Origin: JAWLFY01 sp964462125
GTDB taxonomy: Bacteria; Planctomycetota; Planctomycetia; Pirellulales; Pirellulaceae
Direction: 5' to 3'
Length of the DNA: 30,033 nucleotides
Assembly (NCBI GenBank): GCA_964462125.1
Contig: CAYWXT010000037.1
Coordinates: 1 to 30,033 of the forward strand
A model generated the notes under the pieces. It saw nothing but the letters and a program-made list of their open reading frames with translations. It did no database searches and was not told the DNA's origin. The position numbers were made by a program, and so were the translations under genes. Within the stretch, counting starts at the first letter, position 1, and every line of letters begins with the position of its first letter. Positions 1 to 7,498 of this stretch are shown here, in pieces.

Positions 1-467
1 ATCACGACATCGCCGAACATGTTGATCAAGCGGCGGTAGGCGTCGTAGGCGAAGCGTTCATTTTTGGTCGCCTTGGCCAGTCCCTCGGTTGCGGCGTCAT
101 TGAGTCCCAGGTTCAAGATGGTGTTCATCATCCCGGGCATGGAGATCGCGGCGCCGCTGCGCACACTGACCAACAGCGGGTTGGCTTCGTCACCGAATTT
201 TTTGCCGGTTTCCTTTTCCAGGGTCGCCACCGCCTTGTTGATCTCGTCCATCAGCCCATCGGGTAGCCGCTGACCGGCCTTGTTGTAGCGGTCGCAAACT
301 TCGGTCGTGATCGTGAACCCGGGGGGAACCGGCAGCCCGATCGCCGTCATTCCGGCCAGATTGGTTCCCTTTCCGCCCAGCAGGTCTTTACCGAGCCCCT
401 TGCCTTCGGATTTGGTTTTTCCGAAGTAATAAACCATTTTGCCAGTGGAGGCAGCTTTCTTTGCCAT
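1..467 (-). CDS. ppdK: Pyruvate, phosphate dikinase, N-terminal part (runs off the window edge)
   Basis: The reverse strand reads in frame from an ATG at 467 to the window edge, giving about 155 residues of the N-terminal nucleotide-binding domain of pyruvate, phosphate dikinase. Recognisable stretches are MVYYFGKTKSEGKGLGKDLL, GGKGTNLAGMTAIGLPVPPG, FTITTEVC and VRSGAAISMPGMMNTILNLG, in the order found in the family. The enzyme interconverts pyruvate, ATP and phosphate with phosphoenolpyruvate, AMP and pyrophosphate in the cytoplasm. The His-domain and PEP-binding barrel must lie outside the window. The Shine-Dalgarno match is poor (AGAGA upstream). It follows tRNA-Leu on the same strand with a 150-base gap, so it may have its own promoter. 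The family call is very safe from the motifs. Confidence 0.95.
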   Translation of the reverse strand, partial: MAKKAASTGKMVYYFGKTKSEGKGLGKDLLGGKGTNLAGMTAIGLPVPPGFTITTEVCDRYNKAGQRLPDGLMDEINKAVATLEKETGKKFGDEANPLLVSVRSGAAISMPGMMNTILNLGLNDAATEGLAKATKNERFAYDAYRRLINMFGDVV

Positions 468-617
468 CGTTTGATCTCTGTGAAACCGTCTTGGTCGGGG
501 AAAGTGGGAATCGAATCCGCAATCGGGGCGGTGGGGAATTTATTGGTCAATCCGCCGCAGGTCAACTTGCCATCGCTCGCGGACCGCGGGGAGAGAGGCG
601 GGCGATGATGGGAAAAG

Positions 618-699
618 TAGGGCTGACAGGAATCGAACCTGCACTCCCGAAGGAACTGGATCCTAAATCCAGCGCGTCTGCCAGTTCCGCCACAGCCCC
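618..699 (-). tRNA. tRNA-Leu (anticodon UAG)
   Basis: The reverse complement folds as a class II tRNA of 82 bases. The acceptor stem GGGGCTG pairs with CAGCCCT (one G-U pair), the anticodon stem CTGGA/TCCAG encloses loop TTTAGGA, giving anticodon UAG for CUA and related leucine codons. There is a long variable arm containing TTCCTTCGGGAG and a T arm with loop TTCGATT. The discriminator base is A, as expected for leucine tRNAs, and the 3' CCA is not encoded. A CTTTT run follows directly. It lies between rplI and ppdK on the same strand. Confidence 0.95.
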
Positions 700-811
700 G
701 CACTCGTGTGCGTAACGGCTCGCCCCGCGTCCACCCGCGTCGCCGGCGGTTGTGACCGCTGCGGCGCACGAGGTGGGAGCCGGTTGCGTCAACTTGAACT
801 CGTGCGTGTCT

Positions 812-1357
812 TCATCCCCGGGCTTCGGCATTTTCCGAAACCACCGTCGGCACGACCCACACCTTCAAGTTTGCTTCGACTTCGCTGTGCAGGTGGATCT
901 TGACCGTGTACAGCCCGAGCTCTTTGAGGGGACCTTCAAGCCGAATCTGGTCCGACGCGAGGGTGAAGCCGGCGGTTTTCAGCGCCTCGGCGATATCGTG
1001 GGGGCCAACACTGCCGTACAAGTGCCCCTCGTCGTTGGCATTGGCCTCGATGGTGATCGATTGTTTGGCCAGTTCATCGGCCATGTCCCGGTAGCCCTTG
1101 AGCTTGGCGAGTTCGATCGCGCGCAGGTTCTCGCGGTGCTTTTCGACCATCCGCTTGTGATGCTCGGTGGCGATCGTCGCCAGGCCTTGGGGGAGCAGAT
1201 AATTGAGCGCGTAGCCGGGGCGCACCTCAACGATCTCTCCCTGTTTTCCGAGGTGTTCGACGTTGTGGATCAACAGCAACTGCACGCCCCCCTGCTTGCC
1301 CTTGGGCAAGCGTTTGTAGGGCCGTTTGAAAGCACGTCCAGATTTGGTTTTGGGCAT
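812..1357 (-). CDS. rplI: Large ribosomal subunit protein bL9 with N-terminal extension
   Basis: The 181-residue product contains the bL9 N-domain (VQLLLIHNVEHLGKQGEIVE, then VRPGYALNYLLPQGLA), the long connecting helix (KRMVEKHRENLRAIELAKLK) and the C-terminal rRNA-binding domain ending EVEANLKVWVVPTV. Typical bL9 has about 150 residues and begins at the VQLLL position. Here some 23 basic residues (MPKTKSGRAFKRPYKRLPKG...) precede it. The ATG at 1357 was chosen for this extension, but a GTG codon at the canonical start, preceded by a G-rich AGGGGGG run, is a possible alternative. The gene is 34 bases downstream of ssb in a rpsF-ssb-rplI arrangement. Confidence 0.95.
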   Translation of the reverse strand: MPKTKSGRAFKRPYKRLPKGKQGGVQLLLIHNVEHLGKQGEIVEVRPGYALNYLLPQGLATIATEHHKRMVEKHRENLRAIELAKLKGYRDMADELAKQSITIEANANDEGHLYGSVGPHDIAEALKTAGFTLASDQIRLEGPLKELGLYTVKIHLHSEVEANLKVWVVPTVVSENAEARG

Positions 1358-1391
1358 CGTGACGCTCACGTGGTGAGATGAACGGGTTGGG

Positions 1392-1847
1392 TCAAAATGG
1401 GATGTTGGGGTCTTCGTAGGCCGAGTCGTTGCTGGAGGGCTGGGGGGAGTGTTGGCCGGCCGGCGCCGAGGCAGTTTGGGTCGGTTGCGGCTGGGAACCG
1501 CCGCTGCCACCACTACCACTGCGGCCACCGATCAGCTGCATCCGTTCGCCGACGACCTTCAGCTTCGAATGTTTTTGGCCCTCTTTTTCCCAGCTATCGA
1601 GTTTGAGTCGTCCTTCGAGGAAAATCGGCGATCCCTTGCCGAGGTACTCGCTGGCGACCTCCGCGGTCCGCCCCCAAAGGGTGACGTCGACGAAGGTGAC
1701 CTCCTCGATCCATTCCCCCTGTGAATTCTTCCGGCGATCGTTCACGGCAACGCCGATGTCGGTCACGGCGGTGCCACCGGGGGTGTATCGCAACTCGATG
1801 TCGCGGGTCAGGTTTCCCATCAGGACGACGCGGTTGTAGCTGGCCAT
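1392..1847 (-). CDS. ssb: Single-stranded DNA-binding protein SSB
   Basis: The 151-residue product starts MASYNRVVLMGNLTRDIELR and carries the OB-fold features YTPGG, FVDVTLWGRTAE, YLGKGSPIFLEGRLKLDSWE and KLKVVGERMQLIGGR. A Gly/Ser/Pro/Gln-rich linker follows and the protein ends DPNIPF, the acidic-hydrophobic tip that binds partner proteins in replication and repair. The ATG at 1847 has GGGGAG upstream at good spacing. An in-frame start 9 codons earlier is less likely because the OB fold begins at the chosen ATG. It sits between rpsF and rplI, a conserved bacterial arrangement. Confidence 0.97.
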   Translation of the reverse strand: MASYNRVVLMGNLTRDIELRYTPGGTAVTDIGVAVNDRRKNSQGEWIEEVTFVDVTLWGRTAEVASEYLGKGSPIFLEGRLKLDSWEKEGQKHSKLKVVGERMQLIGGRSGSGGSGGSQPQPTQTASAPAGQHSPQPSSNDSAYEDPNIPF

Positions 1848-1896
1848 GACTTCTCCCCGTGGACAGGTGCGCAAATGGCGGCATTCCGGATCGGCG

Positions 1897-2307
1897 TCAG
1901 CCTGACACCGCCGCGGTCGATGCCTCGGCAGGCTCCTCGCCCCCTTCGGTCGCTTCCGGCTCCTGGGGCTCGAGCGATTCGCCGCGGGCGTTTGCCAGAA
2001 TCGGTTCCACCAGCCGCGGATCGAGTTTAATTGTCAGCTCGCGGAGGATGGGGGCGGCGATTTGAAAGGAGCGTTTGAGCTTCCTCAGGTTGGGCCCTTC
2101 CATTTCGAAATAGGTCAACCAATAGGTCCCTTTCTGGTGACCGTTGATCGGATAGGCAAGCTTCTGCTCCATCCACATTCGGCTGACCAAGACCTTGCCT
2201 CCCCACTCGGTCACCATGGTCTCGATCTGCTTGCTCACCCCGCCGGGGTCGCGGGCGTAATGGTTGCTGTCCAGGATGAACAGCGTTTCGTAGGTATTTG
2301 TCGGCAC
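1897..2307 (-). CDS. rpsF: Small ribosomal subunit protein bS6
   Basis: The 136-residue product matches bS6: TYETLFILDSNHYARDPGGV at the N-terminus, then VTEWGGKVLVSRMWMEQKLA, YPINGHQKGTYWLTYFEM and LKRSFQIAAPILRELTIKL. The C-terminus is an acidic, disordered tail (EPQEPEATEGGEEPAEAS) that lengthens it beyond the usual 95-110 residues, which is common for bS6. The start is taken as a GTG at 2307 because the conserved strand begins right after it. The upstream GAGAGAAG is a weak Shine-Dalgarno. The open frame continues upstream into pth without family similarity. It precedes ssb by 49 bases. Confidence 0.94.
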   Translation of the reverse strand: MPTNTYETLFILDSNHYARDPGGVSKQIETMVTEWGGKVLVSRMWMEQKLAYPINGHQKGTYWLTYFEMEGPNLRKLKRSFQIAAPILRELTIKLDPRLVEPILANARGESLEPQEPEATEGGEEPAEASTAAVSG

Positions 2308-2365
2308 GGTACTTTCGCTTCTCTCGGTCAGAATTCGTTCGGCCCTCAGGCCTTCAAGACGTTGT

Positions 2366-2971
2366 TTACTTCTGTTGTGGCTTTTTTGGCGTTCGCGGGG
2401 AACCACTGGGGTCCCCATTGTACCGGTTCATGGCGTCGTCGATGCCGTAGCCGGCCCAGTGCAAGGCAGCTTGGGCGGCGGTCGTTGTGGCCTGCTCGAT
2501 CGACTCGTGCTCGTCTCCGCTAAACATTCCCAGGACGTAATCGACCGGATCCCACCCTGGCGGCGGGCGACCGATCCCGATCCGCAGCCGCGGGAAGGCG
2601 TCGGTTTCCAAATGCCGAATGACGTCCGCAATCCCCTTTTGGCCTCCTGCCGAGCCGGCGGCCCGCAGGCGAATCCGACCGGCCTCGAGATTCATGTCGT
2701 CACACATCACCAGCAGTTGGTCGGGTGACAGCTTATAAAAATCGACCGCCTTTCGCACGCTCCGGCCGCTGGCGTTCATGTAGGTTTGTGGGCACAGGAC
2801 CAGCAGTTTCCCGTCGGGGTAGCGTCCTTCGGCCAGTTCCCCTTCGAACTTGACCTTCACCCGGCTCGCTCCGATCGCCGCGGCGAGCTTGGCCGCTGCC
2901 ATGAAACCGACGTTGTGGCGGGTCTGTTGGTACTTTCGGCCGGGATTTCCCAGCCCCACAACGAGCTTCAT
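2366..2971 (-). CDS. pth: Peptidyl-tRNA hydrolase
   Basis: The 201-residue product starts MKLVVGLGNPGRKYQQTRHN, with Asn10 and the catalytic His20-type residue (RHNVGF). It continues with PQTYMNASG, VMCDDMNLEAGRIRLR (catalytic Asp), SAGGQKGIADVIRHL and FPRLRIGIGRPP. These are the hallmarks of Pth, which cleaves peptidyl-tRNA released from stalled ribosomes. The length is normal for the family, with a short basic Pro-rich tail (RTPKKPQQK). It lies 51 bases downstream of rplY; this pairing is widespread in bacteria. Confidence 0.97.
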   Translation of the reverse strand: MKLVVGLGNPGRKYQQTRHNVGFMAAAKLAAAIGASRVKVKFEGELAEGRYPDGKLLVLCPQTYMNASGRSVRKAVDFYKLSPDQLLVMCDDMNLEAGRIRLRAAGSAGGQKGIADVIRHLETDAFPRLRIGIGRPPPGWDPVDYVLGMFSGDEHESIEQATTTAAQAALHWAGYGIDDAMNRYNGDPSGSPRTPKKPQQK

Positions 2972-3022
2972 GACGGACCAGACGAAGACATACGGGCACC
3001 GCGGAGGGAAAATTCACCGGCG

Positions 3023-3643
3023 TCAGCCTTCCTCGCCTCCTTCGCCCTCGCGGGCAATGACCTCAGGTTCCTCGCCAATGCTCGGCTCAACCTCCTCCTC
3101 GGCCCTTCGCGGCTCCTCGATGTGCGCGATCACCGTCTCCGAGGCGGTGAGCAGCTCCACCCCTTCGGGCAGTACCAGGTCGCCAGCGGTCAATTGACCT
3201 CCCATCGGCAACTCGTTGACGTCGACGTCCAGTTGTTCGGGGATCGATCCGGCGGGGCAGCGGATCTCGACTTCGTGTAAGTTTTCGAGCAGCACCCCAC
3301 CCTCGCGGACTCCCGGGGCCTCGCCGTGCACGTTGATCTGCACGCTCACCTCAACGGACTCCCGCAAGTTGACCCGCAGCAGATCGAGGTGCAGTACGTC
3401 GATACCGAGCGGATCCCATTGCATGTCGTTGACCATGGCCGTCTCGGCCATGTCGCCCGAGAGCTTCACGGTTTTGGCATTGGTTCGGAGCAACAGGTTC
3501 ACGTCGGCTTCGGTGATGGCGAGGTGCACGTTGGATTTCCCATGCCCGTACAACACCGCTGGAACTCGCCCGGTGCGGCGCAGGCGCCGCGTGGCCGCCG
3601 AGCCAAATTCGTCACGTTTTTCGACCTTCAAAACGTCCGTCAT
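3023..3643 (-). CDS. rplY: Large ribosomal subunit protein bL25 (Ctc/TL5 long form)
   Basis: The 206-residue product has the bL25 N-domain that binds 5S rRNA (DEFGSAATRRLRRTGRVPAV, LYGHGKSNVHLAI) and the Ctc/TL5 C-terminal beta domain (VEVSVQINVHGEAPGVREGG, VLLENLHEVEIRCPAGSIPE). An acidic tail rich in Glu ends the protein. The ATG at 3643 is preferred over an in-frame GTG at 3655 because a Shine-Dalgarno AGGTGG (reverse strand, 3657-3652) lies 8 bases upstream and overlaps that GTG. It is the first gene of the rplY-pth-rpsF-ssb-rplI block. Confidence 0.95.
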   Translation of the reverse strand: MTDVLKVEKRDEFGSAATRRLRRTGRVPAVLYGHGKSNVHLAITEADVNLLLRTNAKTVKLSGDMAETAMVNDMQWDPLGIDVLHLDLLRVNLRESVEVSVQINVHGEAPGVREGGVLLENLHEVEIRCPAGSIPEQLDVDVNELPMGGQLTAGDLVLPEGVELLTASETVIAHIEEPRRAEEEVEPSIGEEPEVIAREGEGGEEG

Positions 3644-3756
3644 GCGTGGATCCACCTACCAGTCAATCCTGGATTTGCTCATGGTTTGATGTTTCGCCGC
3701 CAGTTTTGCGAAGCGCGTAAGTATGGCGGACGGAGCGGCGCGTGCAAGCCCAAACA

Positions 3757-3807
3757 GGGCGGTCTCCGCCCCACTGCGCCGGAGCCTCCTCGCCGCACAA
3801 CGCGGCG
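3757..3807. other. Two GC hairpins between a lipoprotein gene and rplY
   Basis: In the 200-base gap between the stop at 3844 and the rplY start at 3643, two perfect 6-bp inverted repeats occur: CGCCGC/GCGGCG (3791-3796 with 3802-3807, 5-base loop) and GGGCGG/CCGCCC (3757-3762 with 3766-3771, 3-base loop). Neither is followed by a T run, so they are not clear intrinsic terminators. They could act as structured 3' ends for the lipoprotein transcript. In very GC-rich DNA such short repeats can arise by chance. Confidence 0.35.
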
Positions 3808-3843
3808 CTGTTGCGTCCGAGGGGGCAATCCGAGGCGGCGAGG

Positions 3844-5364
3844 TCACTGCGAGGCGGGGCGGACCTGCTGTCGCTCCAGCTCCGCGCGGTAGCTGTCGAC
3901 GTCACTCCGCCACTGCTCCCGAAGCCGGGCTGGTACATCGACGCCGCCGAGGATGTCGGCCACCACCGCGCCCAGGGAGGGGAGGTGGGCGGCGGTCAGC
4001 TGCGGCTGGAGCCAAGCGATCGTGCCATCCTGGGCGGTGATCGCCAACCCTCCCGGCGGGACCATCAGCCTCGCCGACAGCCACCCTTGGGGGTCCGGCA
4101 CAACCGGCAATCCGCTCTCGAACGACAGCGGCCGATCCGCGTCGCGGTCGACGAGCAGCACCGTACGGATGCGGTCGGCAAAATCCTCCGGCAGCCGGCC
4201 CGCCCAATCCTCGATGATCGCCCGACTGGTTCGTGACACCGCGTCCTCTCCCACGGCCACGATCAACGTCAGCTCACGATCGCTGCCCTGCTGGGTCAGC
4301 GTCAACTCGCCCGTTTGGTCTTGAAGCGAAAAGGGGGGCAGTTTTTTTCCCAGCGACTCGGGAGGCTCCGGGGGCGGCAGGGGGACGAATTGGCGAACGT
4401 ACTTGGGATCCGGCGGCAGCGCGATGGTCGGTGGGTCACCGTCCGGTGGGCCAAAGGTTGCCTCGCGGAGATCGACTCGCAGTTGCATCGCTCGCACGTC
4501 CCGGCCGGTCTTATCGGCCTGGCCCGCCTCCTCGGCCTGGCCCATCTGTTCGCCTAAGTGGTTCTCCATGCTGTCTCGCATCGCCGCAGGAACCACGAGC
4601 TCCGGCAACTCGATGCGGCGGAACAAACCACGAACCGCATCGATCCAAAAAACATACCGCTCCCCTTCGGTCTCGGCGGTGATGCGATGGCAGCGGTGCC
4701 CCTGGATCTCGCCGTCGTCGCTGTAACCGAGTTGGACCCCGGCTGCGAACAACCCTGGCATCGGTTCGTCGGCGAAGAGCCATTCCAATTGCGGGGGCGG
4801 TCCGGCCAGCCCCCCGGCGACCCTCTCGGCCAACACCGGATCGGAAAGCAGGACGTCCAAGGCGGGGCGGTCGGCCGTCACCCCATTGCTGGCCGCCCGC
4901 TGCGGCGGAGGAGCGAACAACACCTGGGAATCTAGATCGTCGCTGGTGGAATCGAACACGCGGCAGATCATCCCGTTCGCACGGGACCGCATCTGCACGT
5001 CGTAGGCTTCCACGTGGAGTCGGCCGCGGTCGTACCAGACCTTCAGCGGGGCGACCTGCCGCTGCCGCTGGCCATCCTGCTGATATTCCAGTACCACCTG
5101 GGCCTGGTCCCGGTAAGAGCTCGCCGTGCGGTATCGGGTGAAGACCGCGCGGAGGTACTTCCGCGGGCTCGACCGCTGCCGGTCGGCCTCGTTGCCACCG
5201 CGAGCGGGTGCCCCACGCACCGTCGTCGCCTCCGGCCGCGGCGGTGATCCATCCTCCGCTGGGCGACATCCGGTCACGGTCACCGAGGCGATCGCAGCGG
5301 CCGCCATGATGCCGATCGCCGCGACGGTTCGGCAACGATATGTCGGTGGTCTCAGGAGAAACAA
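3844..5364 (-). CDS. Lipoprotein with LolA/DUF2092-like N-domain and inactive thioredoxin-like C-domain
   Basis: The 506-residue product carries a lipoprotein signal: Arg-containing start (MFLLRPPTYRCR), a hydrophobic stretch and lipobox VTGC with Cys33. Residues of about 65-270 form a beta-rich region (VVLEYQQDGQRQRQ, KVWYDRGRLHVEAYDV, GYSDDGEIQGHRCHRI) that resembles LolA/outer-membrane lipoprotein-sorting folds. A TlpA/AhpC-like segment begins near LPPFSLQDQTGEL but has no CxxC motif. A TTG at 5364 is taken as start because it alone gives a basic n-region and has GGAAAGG upstream. An ATG at 5307 would leave a truncated signal. The frame stays open to 5694, but that would run into the divergent gene. 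Function unknown; the fold assignment is inference. Confidence 0.7.
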   Translation of the reverse strand: MFLLRPPTYRCRTVAAIGIMAAAAIASVTVTGCRPAEDGSPPRPEATTVRGAPARGGNEADRQRSSPRKYLRAVFTRYRTASSYRDQAQVVLEYQQDGQRQRQVAPLKVWYDRGRLHVEAYDVQMRSRANGMICRVFDSTSDDLDSQVLFAPPPQRAASNGVTADRPALDVLLSDPVLAERVAGGLAGPPPQLEWLFADEPMPGLFAAGVQLGYSDDGEIQGHRCHRITAETEGERYVFWIDAVRGLFRRIELPELVVPAAMRDSMENHLGEQMGQAEEAGQADKTGRDVRAMQLRVDLREATFGPPDGDPPTIALPPDPKYVRQFVPLPPPEPPESLGKKLPPFSLQDQTGELTLTQQGSDRELTLIVAVGEDAVSRTSRAIIEDWAGRLPEDFADRIRTVLLVDRDADRPLSFESGLPVVPDPQGWLSARLMVPPGGLAITAQDGTIAWLQPQLTAAHLPSLGAVVADILGGVDVPARLREQWRSDVDSYRAELERQQVRPASQ

Positions 5365-5464
5365 GTGTCGCCTTTCCGGTCCCTGGGAAGCGTGCCGACC
5401 TTCATCTGTGGCGGCGAGGCTACTAAAACAGGAGCCCCTGCCACAATCACAGAGTGCCTTTGAT

Positions 5465-6748
5465 ATGAAGAGCCCCGACCCGCAGCGCGTCTGCTCGGCG
5501 GAACTGCCGGAGGTCCTGTCCGCTTCGGTGTCGGGCGAAGTTTGGGAGTTTTTCCCGGCGCGACGGGAAGCCAAGCCAGCCGGCGGCGACGCTGCCGCCG
5601 GCGCCATGGCCGCCCTCCGGGCCCCGATCGATTCTCCCGCCGCAGCCGACGCGACGATCCCCGGAGACCGGATTGCCCTGGCGGTCGACCCCAACGTTCC
5701 GGAACTGGCGGGCGTCGTCCGCGGCTGCGTCGATACGCTGTGGGAGCCGGGCGAGCCGCGGCTGCAACTGGTGCTCTGGGAAGAGGCTTCGCAAGGGGTG
5801 CTGGAGGAATTGTCGCGGACTTGCGGCGATCGGGTGGAGGTGCTGCGTCACCGCTGCGACGATCGGCCCTCGCTCAGCTATCTCGCTGCCGACGCCGAGG
5901 CCAACCCGGTCTACTTGAATCGGGCCCTGGTCGATGCCGATTTCGTGCTCCCGGTCGTCGCCCATCGATCGCTCGACCGGGCCAGCTGCCAAGATCCGGC
6001 CGGCCTGTTCCCCCACTTTTCCGACTCCGCGACACGTCGCCGGTTCCTGTTGGAACAACGACCGGCGGAGCCGCCCCAGGAAACAATCGAAGTCGATTGG
6101 CTGTTGGGGGTTCAGTTGGTTCTGTCCGTTCGCTCCGATCCCAACGGCAAGGCGGGCGAGATTTGGGCGGGAACGCCGCGCGCGATCGCCGCCGACCTGC
6201 CGGCCCGGGCGGAACCGTTGACCTCGGAGGACGCATTGTCGGATTCGTTGAAGGATCCATGGGATACCGAGCGACCTCAAGCCGCGCTGGTGGTCGCGTC
6301 CCTTGACGGCGAGGCGAGTCAACAAACTTGGAGCAACGCCACCCGGGCGATCGCGGCCGCCAGTCGCTACGCCGCTCCCGGAGGGACGATCGTCCTCTGG
6401 TCCGGACTGTCGGAACCGCCGCCCCGGGGGCTCGGCCGCCGAATCCAGCAAGAGTCCTGGAAACCGCCAAAATCAACCGGCCGAGCAAGCGACGGTGACG
6501 CTTCGCTTACCCCTTGGGACCAGGCAGCGGAGCTGGCGCCGATACTGCAAACGGTTCTCAGCGAACACCGGGTCCTGATTCGCAGCCGGCTCGAGCGAGA
6601 AATGCTTGAGTCGATCTCATTCGGGTCCCTGCAGGGGCTCGACGAACTCCGCCGCCTCAGCGCACAACACTCCAGCGTCGGGGTGCTGCGGGCTGCCCAA
6701 TTTGCCGGGACGAGCTTGCACCCTGTTCGACAGCAAGGTCGCGGATGA
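5465..6748 (+). CDS. LarA/DUF2088-like protein lacking the nickel-cofactor site (probable pseudoenzyme)
   Basis: The 427-residue product resembles the nickel-pincer racemase LarA family in overall plan. DPNVP at residues 75-79 is like the N-terminal DxTRP motif, VYLNRALVDADFVLPVVAHR from residue 149 is like the NR..ADlvi strand, and APGGTIVLWSGL is like the C-terminal GG..ilv segment. The segment that in LarA carries the SGGAK lysine and metal-binding histidine reads SCQDPAGLFPHFSD here, so the cofactor-anchoring lysine (Lys184 in Lactobacillus LarA) is missing. The ATG at 5465 starts 100 bases from the divergent lipoprotein start. The stop overlaps the ATG of the Nudix gene (ATGA). The family link is by eye and could be remote. 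Confidence 0.5.
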   Translation: MKSPDPQRVCSAELPEVLSASVSGEVWEFFPARREAKPAGGDAAAGAMAALRAPIDSPAAADATIPGDRIALAVDPNVPELAGVVRGCVDTLWEPGEPRLQLVLWEEASQGVLEELSRTCGDRVEVLRHRCDDRPSLSYLAADAEANPVYLNRALVDADFVLPVVAHRSLDRASCQDPAGLFPHFSDSATRRRFLLEQRPAEPPQETIEVDWLLGVQLVLSVRSDPNGKAGEIWAGTPRAIAADLPARAEPLTSEDALSDSLKDPWDTERPQAALVVASLDGEASQQTWSNATRAIAAASRYAAPGGTIVLWSGLSEPPPRGLGRRIQQESWKPPKSTGRASDGDASLTPWDQAAELAPILQTVLSEHRVLIRSRLEREMLESISFGSLQGLDELRRLSAQHSSVGVLRAAQFAGTSLHPVRQQGRG

Positions 6749-7281
6749 AGGAGCAGCCGATCGAAACGGTGTTCGCCCATTGCCCCCGATGCGCGACCGC
6801 CCATCCCGAGCCGGGAGCGATCCCGTTTCGCTGCCCAGCGTGCGACTTGACCCTCCACTTTGGCCCCGTCGCCGCGGTCGGGGCGCTGATTGTCGATGCC
6901 CAACAGCGGCTGCTGATGGTCCGCCGGGCCAGGGACCCAGGCAAAGGCCAGTGGGGGTTGCCGGGTGGTTTCGTCGATCGCGACGAGTCGGTCGAGGAGG
7001 CGCTTGCCCGCGAGGTCCTGGAAGAGACATCGCTGGAACTGACCGCGTGGGAACTGCTGCTCACCCACCCGAACCGCTATGCCTACGGCGGGATCTGGGT
7101 GCCGGTGATTGACCTGTTTTACCGCTGTGATGTCGATTCGTCCCAACCGGTGCGGCTCGCCGAGGACGAGCTTCTATCGGCCCATTGGGTCCACCCGAGC
7201 AGCGAGCATCTGGAAAACATGGCGTTTCCCTCCAACCGCCTCGCCATCGAGCATTGGCTGAATCAGCGGGGCTCTGACTGA
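6745..7281 (+). CDS. Nudix hydrolase with N-terminal zinc ribbon
   Basis: The 178-residue product opens with a zinc-ribbon (Cys13, Cys16, Cys30, Cys33) and then has a Nudix domain. The Nudix box is GFVDRDESVEEALAREVLEE followed by TSL, matching Gx5Ex7REUxEExGU except that the final Gly is Ser. WGLPGG precedes it. Such proteins hydrolyse nucleoside diphosphates linked to another group; NADH pyrophosphatase NudC also has a zinc ribbon, but the substrate cannot be told from sequence. The ATG overlaps the stop of the upstream LarA-like gene by the ATGA arrangement, implying translational coupling. Confidence 0.9.
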   Translation: MKEQPIETVFAHCPRCATAHPEPGAIPFRCPACDLTLHFGPVAAVGALIVDAQQRLLMVRRARDPGKGQWGLPGGFVDRDESVEEALAREVLEETSLELTAWELLLTHPNRYAYGGIWVPVIDLFYRCDVDSSQPVRLAEDELLSAHWVHPSSEHLENMAFPSNRLAIEHWLNQRGSD

Positions 7282-7290
7282 GAACGGTGC

Positions 7291-7335
7291 GCCGTGCCGT
7301 TCCAAGCTGTGCCGTTACAAGCCGTGCCGTTCCAA
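7291..7335. repeat. 15-bp tandem repeat, three copies
   Basis: Three head-to-tail 15-base units occur directly after the Nudix gene: GCCGTGCCGTTCCAA, GCTGTGCCGTTACAA, GCCGTGCCGTTCCAA. The first and third are identical and the middle one differs at two positions. A possible decayed fourth unit follows (ending GGTGGCAA). The role is unknown; it would lie in the 3' untranslated region of the Nudix transcript. Confidence 0.85.
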
Positions 7336-7498
7336 AGCGGGCGGTGGCAAGACGGGTGCTTGAGACCTGTCCGTCACTCGAGTCCTGCCTATCACTCGGG
7401 GAGGCGAGTTCGGCGGGGCGCGGCGAACCCCTTTGCCGACCCTGGCCCATTTTCCGCCAAGGGTCTACTTGCACCCGAGCGATCCGGCCGCTAATCTC

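Noticed and set aside
3720..3747. Possible promoter (TTGCAC, 16 bases, CATACT) for rplY on the minus strand
   Set aside because: Only about half of the consensus positions match in each box, which is expected by chance.
7291..7335. Tandem repeat considered as a CRISPR array
   Set aside because: Units are 15 bases and contiguous without spacers, and no cas genes are present.
7061..7474. Minus-strand frame reading a repeated TAR/GTA pattern through the tandem repeat
   Set aside because: The pattern comes from the 15-bp DNA repeat and the frame runs into the antisense of the Nudix gene.
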